Shown piece after piece: positions 20,123-33,076 of a stretch of DNA of 64,000 nt. The notes under the pieces were generated by a model. That model had not been told where the DNA came from. It made no database searches and was given only the letters and a program-made list of their open reading frames with translations. The DNA is from Ilyonectria destructans. Taxonomy: Eukaryota > Ascomycota > Sordariomycetes > Hypocreales > Nectriaceae. Every line of letters begins with the position of its first letter. Position 1 is the first letter of the stretch. The position numbers and the translations under genes are program-made. Location of the stretch: positions 1,488,001-1,552,000 of the forward strand of contig JAHEWK010000004.1 in the NCBI GenBank assembly GCA_020740775.1. Direction: 5' to 3'.

Positions 20123-23010
20123 ATGGCTTCACGACCAGAACTGAAGGTATGTGCTCCAAAATCCTCCATAGCAGCCAAGGAACACGACTGACACTCCCGC
20201 GCAATAGCTCGACGACGAGGGCGGCTTCATTCGCTTCTTCAAGGCGCTCCCAGATGTCGGCGAGGATACCATCCGCGTCTTCGATCGAGGCGACTGGTAC
20301 ACCGCTCACGGCCAAGATGCTACCTTCATCGCCAAGACGGTAAGTGTCTCGAGCTATTGATGCCAAACCCGCTCTAACACTCGTTTCCCAGGTCTACAAG
20401 ACGACCTCCGTCGTTCGACAGCTCGGCCGAAACGACCATACCGGACTCCCATCTGTCACCATGACCATGACCGTCTTCCGTCAGTTCCTTCGCGAAGCCC
20501 TCCTCAAGCTGGGCAAGAGGATAGAGATCTGGCAGAGCGCCTCCGGTCGCATGAACTGGAAGTGCGTGAAGCAAGCCTCGCCGGGCAACCTCCAGGATGT
20601 CGAGGAAGAGCTTGGAAGCCAGATCGACGCAGCTCCCATGATCCTGGCCGTCAAGATCTCTGCCAAGGCTTCCGAGGCACGCAACGTCGGTGTCTGCTTT
20701 GCTGACGCCAGTGTCCGAGAGCTCGGTGTCAGCGAGTTTCTCGACAACGACCTATACTCTAACTTCGAGGCCCTTCTCATCCAGCTCGGCGTTCGCGAGT
20801 GTCTGATCCAGTTCGACAAGGGAGAGAAGGACAAGGATCCCGAGCTGGCCAAGTTGAAGAAGATCATCGATAACTGCGGCGTAGCCATTGCTGAGCGGCC
20901 GTCTGGAGACTTTGGCATTCGCGATATCGAGCAAGATCTTGCTCGTCTGCTGAAGGACGAGCGGGCCACCACGCTGCTCCCCCAAACCGACCTCAAGCTG
21001 GCTATGGGATCAGCTGCGTCTTTGATCAAGTACCTCGGTGTTCTCCAGGACCCCTCCAACTTTGGCCAGTACCAGCTCTATCAACATGACCTCGCACAAT
21101 TCATGAAGTTGGATGCTGCTGCTCTCAAGGCCCTCAACCTCATGCCCGGCGTGCGGGATGGATCTAAGACGATGAGCATCTTTGGTGTGCTCAACCATTG
21201 CAAGACGCCCGTCGGAAGCCGATTGCTTGCCCAGTGGCTGAAGCAACCCTTGATGAGCAAGCAGGAGATTGAGAAACGTCAGCAACTAGTAGAAGCCTTC
21301 TTCGTTGACACTGAACTCCGTCAAACCCTACAGGAGGAGCACCTCCGCTCCATTCCTGACCTGTACCGTCTTTCCAAGCGGTTCCAGCGCGGCAAGGCAA
21401 ACCTCGAAGATGTTGTTCGAGCATACCAGGTGGTTATTCGCCTTCCTGGCTTCATTGGCACGTTTGAGGGAGTTATGGATGAGGCCTACCGTGATCCCCT
21501 TGACGAAGCTTACACCACCAAGCTTCGTGATCTCTCCGACAACCTCGGCAAGCTACAGGATATGGTAGAGCAGACAGTTGACCTCGACGCGCTCGACCGT
21601 CACGAGTACATCATCAAGGCCGACTTCGACAAGAGCCTACGCATCATCCGCAAGAAACTCGACCAGCTCGACCAGGACATCCGCTCCGAGTTCGTGGATG
21701 CGGCCAACGACCTTGGCCAGGAGCCAGACAAGAAGATCTTCCTCGAGACCAACCACAAGGTCCACGGTGTGTGTATGCGTCTCACCCGACAAGAGGCCGG
21801 TTGCATCCGCAACAAGTCCGGCTACCAGGAGTGCTCAACGCAAAAGAACGGTGTCTACTTTACCACCAAGAAGATGCAGGCTTATCGCCGTGAGCATGAC
21901 CAACTGTCCCAGAACTACAATCGGACACAGAGCAGTCTAGTCCATGAAGTCGTCCAAGTAGCGTCATCTTACTGCCCTGTCATCGAGCGACTCGCGGGTG
22001 TGCTCGCTCACCTAGACGTCATCGTCTCCCTTGCCCACACCTCCGTCCATGCCCCTGAGCCCTACGTCCGGCCCAAGATTCACCCTCGCGGTGAGGGTCA
22101 GACGGTGCTTCGCGAAGCCCGTCACCCTTGCATGGAGCTGCAGGATGATGTCCAGTTCATCACCAACGATATCGAGCTCACGCGCGACAAGTCATCATTT
22201 CTTATCATTACGGGCCCCAACATGGGCGGTAAGTCAACATACATCCGCCAGACTGGCGCTGTTGCACTTTTGGCCCAGATTGGATGCTTCGTGCCCTGCG
22301 CCGAGGCGGAACTCACCATCTTCGATTCCATCCTCGCTCGAGTTGGTGCCAGCGACTCGCAACTCAAGGGTGTCTCAACTTTTATGGCTGAGATGCTTGA
22401 AACCGCCAACATTCTCAAGTCGGCCACGGCAGAATCGCTCATTATTATTGACGAACTTGGCCGTGGTACCTCGACGTATGACGGCTTCGGCTTAGCGTGG
22501 GCCATCTCGGAGCACATCGTCAAGGAGATCGGTTGCTTCGCCATGTTTGCGACACACTTCCACGAGCTGACGGCCCTAGCGGACCAGTACCCGCAAGTAC
22601 AAAACCTCCATGTCACGGCGCACATCAGCGGTACGGGCGAGGACGCCGAGGCCCAGAAGCGTGAGGTGACGCTGCTGTACAAGGTGGCACCCGGCGTGTG
22701 CGACCAGAGTTTCGGCATCCACGTCGCCGAGCTGGTGCGCTTCCCGGACAAGGTGGTACGCATGGCGAAGCGCAAGGCCGACGAGCTTGAAGACTTTACG
22801 ACCAAGCACGAGGACCTGGCCCTGAGCTACAGCAAGGAGGACGTTGAGCAGGGCAGCGCCATGCTCAAGGAGGTGCTCGTCGAGTGGAAGGACAAGGTGC
22901 GAAAGGGAGAGATGAGCCAGGAGGAGCAAGTAGCCGCGCTCAAGGAACTGGTCGGAGCCAATGCCGAGTTGTTGGCCAATCCCTTTTTCCAGTCGGTCAA
23001 GGCCTTGTAA
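20123..23010 (+). CDS. MSH2: DNA mismatch repair protein Msh2 (MutS homologue)
   Basis: Three exons, 20123-20146 (24 nt), 20208-20339 and 20392-23010, give 924 residues. The start MASRPELK precedes the conserved LDDEGGFIRFF segment of Msh2. Mismatch-binding/connector, lever and clamp regions are followed by the ATPase with Walker A GPNMGGKS (about 660-667), ERGRGTSTYDG-like Walker B region (IIDELGRGTSTYDGFG) and the FATHFHEL motif. The Phe-x-Glu mismatch wedge of MutS/Msh6 is not expected in Msh2. It acts in the nucleus as MutS-alpha with Msh6 and MutS-beta with Msh3, recognising mismatches and loops. A full-length, apparently intact gene. Confidence 0.97.
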
Positions 23011-23640
23011 GATATGCCCGGACAGAATGGCAGTGATATTACAGCGAAAGGAAGGATTACGGGAATGGGATAGTTTGGGCGTTTCGGAGGGCTCAGGTTT
23101 AAAATGGGAATAATTTTAAGGACATCCAACCAGCGAGTTGGGTGGAAATTGTTGATACAGCTGCGTATCTACCTCCCTACGTACCTGAGGGTATCATGAA
23201 CAGGAATAATTTGCTTGGCAACTTGGTCAATGGCGAACTCTGAGCATCAGCGTGCGTGTGTTGTCTATTGCCTATGGCTTATTGTCGACTGTCTGCTTCC
23301 AACCTAGCTGCTAAACTCGAAAGAAAAAGTGCGATATCTCTGTATCACGACTGCCAACCAACGAAGAGAAGTCAGCATCTTGTGATATTTTAAGCGTTTC
23401 AATCCCGGCTCTCGAGGGCGTCTCTGCCGTGTGAGCATAACTGCGCATCTGCATATGCAATGCACCTTTTAATCTGCACCTCATTCACCTGATGTGACTC
23501 ACGCCGATTGGAGACTCGCCTTCCCAACTTGCAACATTCTCAACCCGTCAAAACGAGATCAATCCCCGCATTTTAAGTTGTTCTCGTCGCCTCAACTCAC
23601 AGCACCCAACCATCATCACCACAAAGCCAACTTACTCACC
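23011..23640. other. Intergenic between MSH2 and the GNAT gene
   Basis: 630 bp; 3'-flank of MSH2 followed by the promoter of the acetyltransferase gene. The in-frame extension upstream of 23641 lacks protein character. Nothing else seen. Confidence 0.5.
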
Positions 23641-24357
23641 ATGGCCACCCCAAAACCCACCATCACTCTGCGTGAAGCCACCCTCGAAGATGTGCCGACC
23701 ATGGTCGACGTCTACTTCGACGCCTTCCACGACAACCCGCTCAACCAACGCTGCTTCCTCGAATCGTCGCAGGATGCCCGCGCCTATTGGACCAAGTGGA
23801 TCGAGGGCCACATCAACCTCCCGGACGTCCACCTGATTGTTGCCCTCGCAACCCCGCCCGGCTCGAGTCCGGAGACCCCACCGGCCGGCTCCGGCACCGA
23901 CACCGGCGCTTCCGCTTCCGCCTCCGCTTCCGCCTCCGATACCTCTTCCATCCTCGGCTGGGTCCGTTGGGCCCGCAGGCCCGCTACCCTACCAACTCCC
24001 ACCGTCCTCACCCCGGCCACGTTCCCGTCAAGCGGCGAGAACGCCGTCGCCGCGCACTTCTTCCAGACGGCGCGCGAGGCCACGCAGCGGGTCGTCGCCG
24101 GCCGCGACTTCTGGTTCCTGAGCATGATCGTGACGAGGCGCAAGGCCCAGCGGCGCGGCATCGGCGCGACCATGATGCGCTTCGGCGTGGAGCTTGCGGA
24201 CAAGGAAGGGTGGATTGCGTATCTGAATGCGAGCAAAAGCGGGCGGCCACTATATGAGCTGTTTGGGTTCAAGGTCGAGGAGCACACTTGGTTTGACGAC
24301 TTGGGCTTGGATATGTTTCATATGACGAGAGACCCGAGGGGGGTGAATGGTAATTGA
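23641..24357 (+). CDS. GNAT-family N-acetyltransferase
   Basis: Single exon, 238 residues. The ATG at 23641 is chosen (context CTCACCATGGCC) although the frame is open upstream, because similarity-like content starts with ITLREATLEDVPTMVDVYFD, the usual first strand and helix of fungal GNAT proteins. The acetyl-CoA loop reads LSMIVTRRKAQRRGIGATMM and the C-terminal strand ends in SGRPLYELFGFKVEEHTWFD, both typical. Between them is an insertion rich in Ala/Ser/Pro/Gly (ASASASASASDT) encoded by short CTTCCGCCTC-like repeats. Substrate unknown; cytosolic by default. Convergent with the phosphoketolase gene. Confidence 0.85.
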   Translation: MATPKPTITLREATLEDVPTMVDVYFDAFHDNPLNQRCFLESSQDARAYWTKWIEGHINLPDVHLIVALATPPGSSPETPPAGSGTDTGASASASASASDTSSILGWVRWARRPATLPTPTVLTPATFPSSGENAVAAHFFQTAREATQRVVAGRDFWFLSMIVTRRKAQRRGIGATMMRFGVELADKEGWIAYLNASKSGRPLYELFGFKVEEHTWFDDLGLDMFHMTRDPRGVNGN

Positions 24358-24668
24358 TAGACCTCGAGGCGAGAGGATAAGAGTGTCTAAGTTTTGAATG
24401 CATCACAGAATCCCAGCATCATGAAACCCGCTTGCTAGCAAACCGTTCACGCTGTTTGTATAAACTAGTCGAGCCTATAAACGAGGGGAAAGAAGCAATA
24501 ACAACAGACTACGCACAACAAGAAATAGCCGCCCAACTATCCACCAACCAACGCCCTTTATCTTCACTTCATCATCATAACATCTTCCATACTCTTCTCT
24601 ATCCGCCCATCTAGAATTCCAAATCCATTCGATTGTCCTTCTATCCTGGCAATGAAGCCCATAGTCGT
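24358..24668. other. Intergenic between convergent GNAT and phosphoketolase genes
   Basis: 311 bp of 3'-flanking sequence of both genes; nothing else seen. Confidence 0.5.
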
Positions 24669-27227
24669 CTATCTCGAAGCGAGACCGTCACCAGTCTTCC
24701 TCCACATTCCGTTGCGCTTCCACGTCCAGTCCTTGAGGAATGCCGGGTCCATACCCGTCTCGAATGCCTGGTTTCGGGCCTCGATCTGGGCGTTGATCAG
24801 AGCCTGGCGGGCCGACGTACCCCGGTTGTGCAGATGAGGCATCCAGTCAATGGCATCGATGGCCAGGCTAAAGCGGTCGGTCTGGTTGCGAATGGCCAGT
24901 TCAAGAGGGGTATCAATGTTACCCTTCTCCTTGTAGCCTCGGACATGCAGGTTGCGGCTTCCAGGGCGCTTGTATGTCAGGCGGTGCACCATCCACGGAT
25001 AGCTGTGGAAGTTGAAGATCACGGGCTTGTCATCCGTGAACAGGCTAACCCACTCGCTGTCAGTCAGTCCGTGTGAGTGATCGCTGGGGTGGATCAGCTT
25101 GAAAAGATCGACGCAGTTTACGCAGCGGATCTTGAGCTCTGGGAAGTGCTCCAGCAAGAGGTCGATGGCCGCAAGCGACTCGTGCGTGCTAACGTCACCG
25201 CATGACGCCATGACAAGATCGGGCTCTAATCCTGCGTCGGTGCTAAACTGCGGCCAGATGCCAATACCCTTGGTGCAGTGCTCGATGGCAGCATCCATAG
25301 AAAGGTACTGAAGATGCTCCTGCTTATCCGCGACGACAACGTTGACGTAGTTGACAGAACGCAGGCAGTGATCCATGACTAAAACAGGGTTAGAGAGCGG
25401 CACGCAAAGAGAACAAGAAGTCTTATCTTACCAGAAAGCAAGCAGTTGCCATCGGGGGGGAGGTAGATACGGACAACGTCGGGACTCTTGTTGGCTACAA
25501 CGTCGAGGAAACCAGGGTCTTGGTGAGTGAAGCCGTTGTGATCCTGTCGCCAGACGACGGCAGTCAACAGAATGTTGAGAGAGGCAATCTTGTTGCGCCA
25601 CTCAACTTCGAGACACTTCTCGATCCACTTGCAGTGCTAAAGGAATTGTTAGTCATGGCATGGTTTGCAGGGTATATCTCCTTACCTGGTTGACCATTGA
25701 GTCAATGACGTGGATGAAGGGTTCGTAACTGTTGAGCAGGCCGTGGCGGCCACTAAGAATGTAGCCCTCGAGCCAGCCCTCGCAGGTGTGCTCGGAAAGC
25801 ATTTCCATGACACGGCCAGCCTTGGCAAGGTTTCCACCATTCTTATCCTCTTCGAAGTACTCGCCCATCCAGACCTTCTTGCCGGCATCGTAGACGCCGC
25901 CGAGCTTGTTGGACTCAGTCTCGTCGGGGCCAAACAGTCGAAAGTTGTGCATGTTAGCGGCAACGATGTCCTTTAGGAAGACAGCCATATTGGTCATGCT
26001 AGCGGCCATAGTGTTTCCAGGGGCATCAACTTTGATGGAATAGTTCCTGAAGTCGGGCATCTTGAGCGGCTTCTTGAGCTGGCCGCCGTTTGCCACAGGG
26101 TTGGCGCTCATTCGGCGGTTACCTGTAGGGCAGAGAGCCGTAAGGGCTGCAATTGGCTTGCCCTCTTCATCGAACAGACGCTCGGGCTCGTAGCTGCGCA
26201 TCCAATCCTCGAGAATCTTCAGGTGGGCGGGGTTGGTTGCTGGGTCGGTGATGGGAACTTGATGAGCGCGCCAGTAACCTTCAAGGTAGTTGTTATCGAT
26301 CTTTCGAGGGGCAGTCCAGCCCTTGGGGCTTCGAAGAATGACCATTGGCCATTTAGGACGGACGGCTTCGCCGGATTCACGGGCCTCCTTCTGGACCTTT
26401 CTGATCTCAGTGACACACTGCTCGAGGGTGGCAGCCATTGCCTGGTGCATTGACTCAATGTCATCGCCCTCAACGAAGTACGGCGTCCAGCCATAACCGA
26501 GGAACAAGTTTTCGAGCTCTTTGTGCGAGATTCGGGCAAGAAGGGTCGGGTTGTTGATCTTGTAGCCGTTGAGGTGGAGGACGGGTAAGACAGCACCGTC
26601 ACAGATAGGGTTGAGGAACTTGTTGCTATGCCAAGCAGTAGCGAGGGGACCAGTTTCGGCCTCACCGTCACCAACCATAGTCACAGCAATCAAATCAGGG
26701 TTATCGTAAACAGCGCCAAAGGCATGGGAGACGGAGTAGCCTAGCTCGCCACCCTCGTGCAGAGACCCTGGAGTTTCCGGGGTAGCATGGGAGCCAATGC
26801 CGCCGGGGAACGAGAAGCTCTTGAAGAACTTCTGCAGGCCTTCCAGATCTTGGGACTTTTCAGGGTAGACTTCTGAGTAGACACCCTCAAGGTAAGACTG
26901 CGAGAGGACTGCGGGAGCACCGTGGCCAGGGCCAGAGATGAAGAGGCCGTCAAGGTCATACTTCTTGATAAGACGGTTGAAGTGCATATAGGTGAAGATC
27001 TGGCCAGGAGCAGAGCCGAAGTGGCCGAGGAGACGAAGCTTGAGATGCTCAGGCTTGAGGGGCTCACGGAGAAGAGGGTTCTCCTTGAGATAGATCATGG
27101 CCAAGGACAAGTAGCAGCTGGCCTTGAAGTAGTCATTGTACTCCTTGATCTCCTCGGGGGATAGTGGCTCGCCCTTGACGGTAGATCGGGCGATGCCGAA
27201 GGGCTGGATAGATTTGGCTTCAGCCAT
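24669..27227 (-). CDS. phk: Phosphoketolase (xylulose-5-phosphate/fructose-6-phosphate)
   Basis: Three exons on the minus strand, 27227-25686, 25636-25432 and 25378-24669, encode 818 residues, the usual size. The start at [10 protein letters not shown] is preferred to an upstream in-frame ATG at 27272. Thiamine-diphosphate enzyme motifs are present: [13 protein letters not shown] (about 95-106), [20 protein letters not shown] (146-165) and [16 protein letters not shown] (184-199), the cofactor-binding GDG. The enzyme splits xylulose-5-P (and often fructose-6-P) with phosphate to acetyl-phosphate and glyceraldehyde-3-P (or erythrose-4-P). In fungi this feeds acetyl-CoA via acetate kinase or acetyl-CoA synthetase. 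It is a cytosolic enzyme of the pentose catabolic bypass; no partner kinase gene is seen nearby. Confidence 0.96.
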
Positions 27228-30200
27228 TGGTGGGGGTTTGTGTGTAGGAAGCAAGTTTAAGGTAAGGATCAACTCTTTGGATTAGAGCTGAGGAGAAACC
27301 AGAGGAATGAATGGGACAAGAGAGATAGGCGTCGGCGGGCTTCTTATAAAAGAGGCAAGTTGGAGCTGCCAAGAGCAGCGAAAGCGGTTACACAAGCGAG
27401 AAGAGGTACGTAGGAGTCATTGGAGTGCGGTGAGGCAAGCAAGCTCCAAGCTATGCCGCAGGTTTACGAGTATGGCACCGAGTGCGAGGCCGCTGGATCA
27501 GATCAGATCAGGGCGGCAGGAACACCAGCATGAGCTACTGAGGGCGTGAGTGTATTCGGCCGTGTGCATGGGGCGTGGACGAGTCTGCTCGCTGGGTTCG
27601 GTGTAACCACGCCGAGAGAGCACCAATAAGCCGGACGGTGGCGCGCGTGGGGGGTCAACCGAAGAATCGCAAGCCGCCGAGGGCCAGGAAGAAGGGCCAG
27701 GAAGACGGGCCGGACAGGCCAACAAGCCGTCATGGACTCATGGACTCATGGCATTTTCCTCGCGGCCAAGGCGCTGGGCACCAAATCAGTCAACAAGTCA
27801 GTCAACTAGTCAGTCAACCCGATGGCTGAGGGCCGAATAGGGCGGGCAGGTGCCGGGGCGGGCGCAATTCTGGACTCGAGGTGGGTGATGACGGCGACTG
27901 CGAAAGGTGGTCTGATAATTGAGAGTCGTTCAACGGCGGGATGCAGAACGCCGGCCGACGCCATGCCCCACTCCCACCGCCCACTTGCTGCTGGGAGCGT
28001 CCTTTTGCCGCTTGCGTCGTTACGAGGACGACGACGCGAGAGGGGAAGGGGGAGAGGGTCGACGGGGTGCAGAGACGACCCAGCGCATGTCCGTGGTAGC
28101 GTGTCTGGTTGGGTGAGTAGCAAGTTGGCGTGGCATGTTACGCAGTCGGGCCTTATTTGTTGATGTCGGGCGGTTGTTTGTGGTGGTGAGGATGAGGGAG
28201 AAAAGAGTCGCCAGTGCAGTGGACGGATGGCTTCCAGGCTATTCCCAGGGGAGCTGAGTAGGTATTGGCAGGTACGGCCAGGTACTGTACTATGCAGATA
28301 CCTGCCGCTTGCGAGCATTGCGCTGTTCGCAATTGCCTTTCGCGGCGCATACCATAGTCCTGCCTGCCTTCCCTCAGGCTCCAAACATATTCGCTACTAG
28401 AAGGCACGCGGTCGTGGCCGGCCGCCCGGGGCCTCAAAGCCGCTTCAGTGGAGTGAGGGGGCGGATACCCGCCTGCGGATTGCCGGCTGCTAGTGCCGGC
28501 GTTACTTTTACCTCAGTCAACAAAGTACATGGGCTCCCCACACAGACTTCCCCGTGGAGTAGGTACCGTGCTATCCCAGCAAGCTCCCCCACCAGGTACC
28601 CATCATCCAACTAGCCCCGGCCATCAGCGATCGAAACATCTGATGCTCAACCATGCGAGAGGCGTCATGATACTTCCGCCCTAGCTAGTTTCCCATCCAC
28701 ATCACAGCCTCCAAGCCTCGAACCCGGTTTTTCTGAACCTTTATGCAAGTTACGTAGCAGGTATCTCGATCGCGCCAGCTGTCTCAGCCCATCGCCACAG
28801 CAGCGTCTAGGGGGCGCTTCCAATTTCCAGTTTCCAGCCTTCCGGGTTCCAAACTTCGGCCTGTTGCCCCCTCCGGTTCTCTGTAGAGCTCACCCGATCG
28901 AGCTATCTAGGTGGCCTGAAGAAGCTGACCGATCGCCTGGAAAGCTTCTGACTTTGATAACAGGATCCCTTTTCTACGAGTTATCACCCAGGCTGAATTC
29001 CATGGATCAATCACCCTCTGGTCGCCTCTCAAGCGGTCAACGCACCGAAGAGGCACAAGTTATCTCGCTTCTTACGAAATATAGCAACCCAACCGAATCA
29101 TCCAGTCTCCTTCTCTATGTGGACATGGGATTGTCCAGTCGATTCCAGAAATGAAAATATCTCAGTCAACTACTGCATCCATGTATGTATGTATGTCTGT
29201 GTAGCAATGTGACTAGTTACAAGACGTAGGTACGCTCGTCCCTCTGGGGTTCGATCAACCAGGGTCAAGACACCATGCAGATGGATGCAGCCAGCTCCCA
29301 ACGCAGGCTCCCCCTCGTTTCCATCAGCGCTGACTGTTATCCATCCACCCTCTCTCCTAGCTGATCTTGCGGTTGTCACAGCTCTCCTCTCGGCGACTGG
29401 CGTCTTGGCTGCCGAAAGGGTACAGCTTCCTCTTGAGGTAACCCCGGTCGGCGAAAGCGACGAGCATGGTCTTCAACTTTCCCATGGATGAAGTCATGGA
29501 TGCATGTGACTTGTCCGTGGCTCTGGTATTCTACCCCTTGTCGTCTCTTGAAACCTTAAGCACCCCTCCCACAGGGACTTCAACAATCCCACCCACTTTC
29601 AATCTGTCAAGCGCACATGAAAGATCCAATACTTTACCAGAATGCAGCCATCTTGGGTGCCCAACCTGCAGCGGAACCACGCATGCCCCATCCTACCAGT
29701 CTCGACGACAACGCACACTGGGCTAAAGCGGCTGACCCGGAACCCGCGACCGTTGGAAATGCCGATCAATTGGTATTTAATGCCTCCAGCGACATTTCTC
29801 AGTTCCTCACTCGACAGTGTTTGGCCCCTAGCCCTTACGCCCCTGCGAGTTGCCGAAGCGAGATCCCATCCAGGCATAGTCATAGCCGGCGAAAGCATGG
29901 GCCTCTTTTCCCTGATCTGACAGCGACAATGGGGCACTCCCATCCCACCTGTCGATAAATACCAACCCTATACGGAACGGTATTCGACGAGAATAGAGAG
30001 CCAGAATACGTGGGGAAGCTTTGAGGAGAAGCTCTGTGCTGTGTGCCTCCCAATGGTGCCCCACATACTGACCATGTCGATGTGTCTTGAAAAGCATGGC
30101 CCAACGCGAGCGAAACACGTTATCTTAGACGGGGGTTGTTTTGGTTATTTATGTCCCAGTCTTTGTAGATCGTACACACGAGGCCACTCCGGTCATCCAT

Positions 30201-31559
30201 GGATCTCAACTTACAATCAACCATGTGCGGGATCTCCAACACCTCTAGCTCGGGCCCCTTTCTCCGGTGAACCCAGTCCTTTTTTAACTTTCTCTAAGAA
30301 TAAATGTACTCCCATTCACCCGAAGACATCAAACAATCAAAAGTCCATTGCTGCCTCGGTGCGGAACGTTGTAGATGATATCGTCCGGGCTGATGCAGCA
30401 CGCACCTTGATGGCTGCATCATATCCTGCATCGCCTGATCAACCGCCGTTGCGTCGAGCCTGTCACATACCTCCAGCACATATCCAGACCACAAGATCTT
30501 TCCGAAACGCAGATGCAGTCTACGCGGACCTGACGTAACCGGACCCCGCCGCAAGGGCACTTATAAGCTTTCGACGCTCAAACTCCCCGCTCGGCATACT
30601 CCCTCTCTCCTCTCACGCATCGCTCTTAAACTGATTCAAAAACCGCCAGAACATCAAATCAAAGGAAAACTATGAATCTACGTTCCTTCATTCAGTGGGG
30701 CCCCAAGACAGAGTGCGTCATCGCGCACCGCCCCGAGACACCCAAGCCAGATCCGCCCATCCCGAACGAACCTGACACGGGAGAGGGTGACGGCATCACG
30801 GACTACCAGTCCTGAGAAAATGGACCGAGAATACCACCCGGCGCGGTGGCTTCGGTACGTCGGCGAGCGATATAGCCCCGTAGATTGGCTAAAGTAATGA
30901 CGGGTAGTGCGACGCTGCAGGACACGAACGCCGGGAATGCCATGCCATAACATGCTACGGCATGATGCATTACGATACTATCGCCGAATGGTAGTTTGCA
31001 CGATGAGAGACGACGAATCCGTTATGCCGCTATGAACTTTCTTTGTGCTTTTTTCTCGGACAGATGACGTTGCTTTTATCCGCAGGGCATTGTTAGAAGG
31101 CCCTGGGTCATGATTGTGCTGGTCTCGCAGGAGGGAGCTCCTTGCTACATCGCAAATCATCCTTTGGCTCATACACGAGATACGGTTTTCTTCTTTGCCA
31201 GCTAATAAATTGAGCTTAGGCAGCCGTATCACTAACACACTCCAGTATTATTTCTTGCACGAATGCAGACTTTTGATAATTGTTGCCCCGCTGCGGAGGA
31301 TCGAGTGCAGTGATTAGATATGTTGCCCCTCATTGGCCAGGCTCACGACGTCATTCCTAGACATCTACCGTAGCTTGAACCGCATCTGATTTCCAATTCT
31401 TGACCTCAATCTCACAAAATTCCTCATCCAAAAGTCTATTCCCGTGACATAGACTAATTTCGAAGCACATTCCGACGTCTGCTAGTTCGATTCCGACGCT
31501 CCCATCCTGTATTGTCTAGAATTGACCCTCACCTAAACTTGTCCATTCGCAGCTATACA
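27228..31559. other. Gene-poor stretch (4.3 kb)
   Basis: Holds the phosphoketolase promoter (a TATAAAAG/CTTTTATA element near 27345, about 117 bp from its ATG), short direct repeats such as CATGGACT near 27732 and AGTCAGTCAAC near 27790-27820, a (TATG)n tract near 29183 and the small ORF at 30672 listed separately. No other convincing gene seen on either strand. Confidence 0.5.
30672..30815 (+). CDS. Possible 47-residue small-protein gene
   Basis: ATG at 30672 to TGA at 30815. The residues are polar and acidic toward the C-terminus, with a Pro-rich centre (PKPDPPIPNEPDTGEG) and one cysteine; no signal peptide or membrane helix. Support comes from its surroundings: TTATAAGC about 110 bp upstream, then CTCCCTCTCTCCTCTC and an A-rich leader ending AAAGGAAAACTATG, which looks like a genuine fungal promoter and 5' leader. 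No family recognised. Without homologues, a chance ORF remains possible. Confidence 0.35.
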   Translation: MNLRSFIQWGPKTECVIAHRPETPKPDPPIPNEPDTGEGDGITDYQS

Positions 31560-32145
31560 ATGAGCCACCCAATGCAACAACCGAGCCACGAGCCTAGCCC
31601 ATTGAACTCGCTCCCTCCAGAAGCAATTGCCTTTGCAGGCCGGATGTACGATTCAGCCCGCGCAGGCGACCTGCCCATCTTCGAGCAGGCCCTCCCCGCC
31701 GGGCTGCCGCCGAACATGACTAACGAGAAGGGAGATACCCTTGTATGAAATCCATCCGAAGGAAATCAGAAGTGACAATTAGCTAACTCTTATGTGATTA
31801 TGTAGCTTATGCTCGCTGCTTACCACGGTCACGTGGAACTCGTCAAACTTCTTATCCAACATGGCGGAGACCCAAATCGGCTCAACGATCGGGGCCAGAG
31901 CCCTCTCGCTGGCGCTGTATTCAAAAAGGAGGATGCCGTCATTGAGGTAAACTTGATTTATCTCGACCTGAGACCTGAGTGCTAATTTCTAGAACCAGGC
32001 GTTGCTTGAGGGCGGTGCGGACCCAGACTACGGGCAGCCAAATGCGATGCAGTGTGTGGCCATCTTCAACCAGGAGGAGACATGGAAGGTGAAGTTTGAG
32101 AGCGCGCCTGGGAGGGGAAAAGGAGGGCCACCTGCCTCCAATTAG
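31560..32145 (+). CDS. Small ankyrin-repeat protein
   Basis: Three exons, 31560-31742, 31806-31946 and 31999-32145; 156 residues. After a Pro/Ser-rich start, LPPEAIAFAGRMYDSARAGD leads into ankyrin repeats: NEKGDTLLMLAAYHGHVELV, LNDRGQSPLAGAVFKKEDAV and ALLEGGADPDYGQPNAMQ. It resembles the short ankyrin proteins of the S. pombe SPBP16F5.05c type; yeast Yar1, a related protein, chaperones ribosomal protein uS3, but that role is only a suggestion here. The last intron has two acceptors six bases apart (31992 and 31998); the downstream one is chosen because it gives the canonical VIEALLEGGADP. Confidence 0.85.
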
Positions 32146-33076
32146 TTTTCTTGTGGATTGTGAGCGTTAGATAAGGTAGATGTGTTTTAAGGATGAATTG
32201 CGTTGCTCTTTGTCGCATTGTTGCACTCAGTTGGGGACACTTAAATCAGTCAGCCAGTTCGAATGACTAGTACTTACCTTAGATATGTAGGTGAATTATT
32301 GATTCAAGCTATCTTCCGGTCATCATCTCGCCAGAAATTTTTACAAATGAGTATCGCCTTGCTCACTCACTTGCGGCCTACGGGAAGATACCTCGAGGAC
32401 GAAAAGCAACAAGCTTTTCAATCCATCCAGCAAGCTCCACGCACAACTTATTGAACAGCTTCAAGCTCCAAGGGAAGGCTCCGAGACCAAGCAGGGAGAT
32501 TTGATTGTCAATCAGAAGTAGGAAAATTCCAAGATCCATTATGCACAGTTCCTAACACGATTAGTGCCGCAAACCGTTTGCTAGTTTACCATTCTTGAGT
32601 GATAACTGCGTCCAGTCAACAGGTGCTGATGGCCACCCATCCAGTGACGGGCGATTTTTCAGCCAACAATGAACCCCTCGAGGTTATCCACAGTCTCGTT
32701 TCCTTCTTCATTTTCTGCAGTGTGAAAAGTCTACACCCTTCTGCCCATAAAGGTTGACGGCAAGAGCCCTACCAAAGTCAGGTGATTACTCTCACAGTCT
32801 GTTGTGCTTTCCCTCGGCCCACCTCCGTCAGCCTCGTGGCACTTCTTTCTTGCAGTTCTTTTGCTTTCTATTTTACTTGCGCCTTCAGCTGCATTGTCCC
32901 CTCCATTGTCTTCTTTGGATTGCTGCCTCGCATATGCGTGTACAACTCCAGATTCGTCTGAGGTACTGTGAATCATTGCAGCAGCCTCTTATATATTTCT
33001 CAATCATCGAATTCAGCCTCTTTTCTGCTCTTCACTTTTACAACTCCGAGACAAGGTCGATCAGCGTTCGTATACG
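32146..33076. other. Intergenic (0.9 kb)
   Basis: 3'-flank of the ankyrin gene and CT-rich promoter of the 205-residue gene. No other feature seen. Confidence 0.5.

Noticed and set aside
29240..29262. GGGGTTCGATCAACC, T-arm-like
   Set aside because: The stem pairing fails and no matching acceptor or anticodon arm was found upstream.
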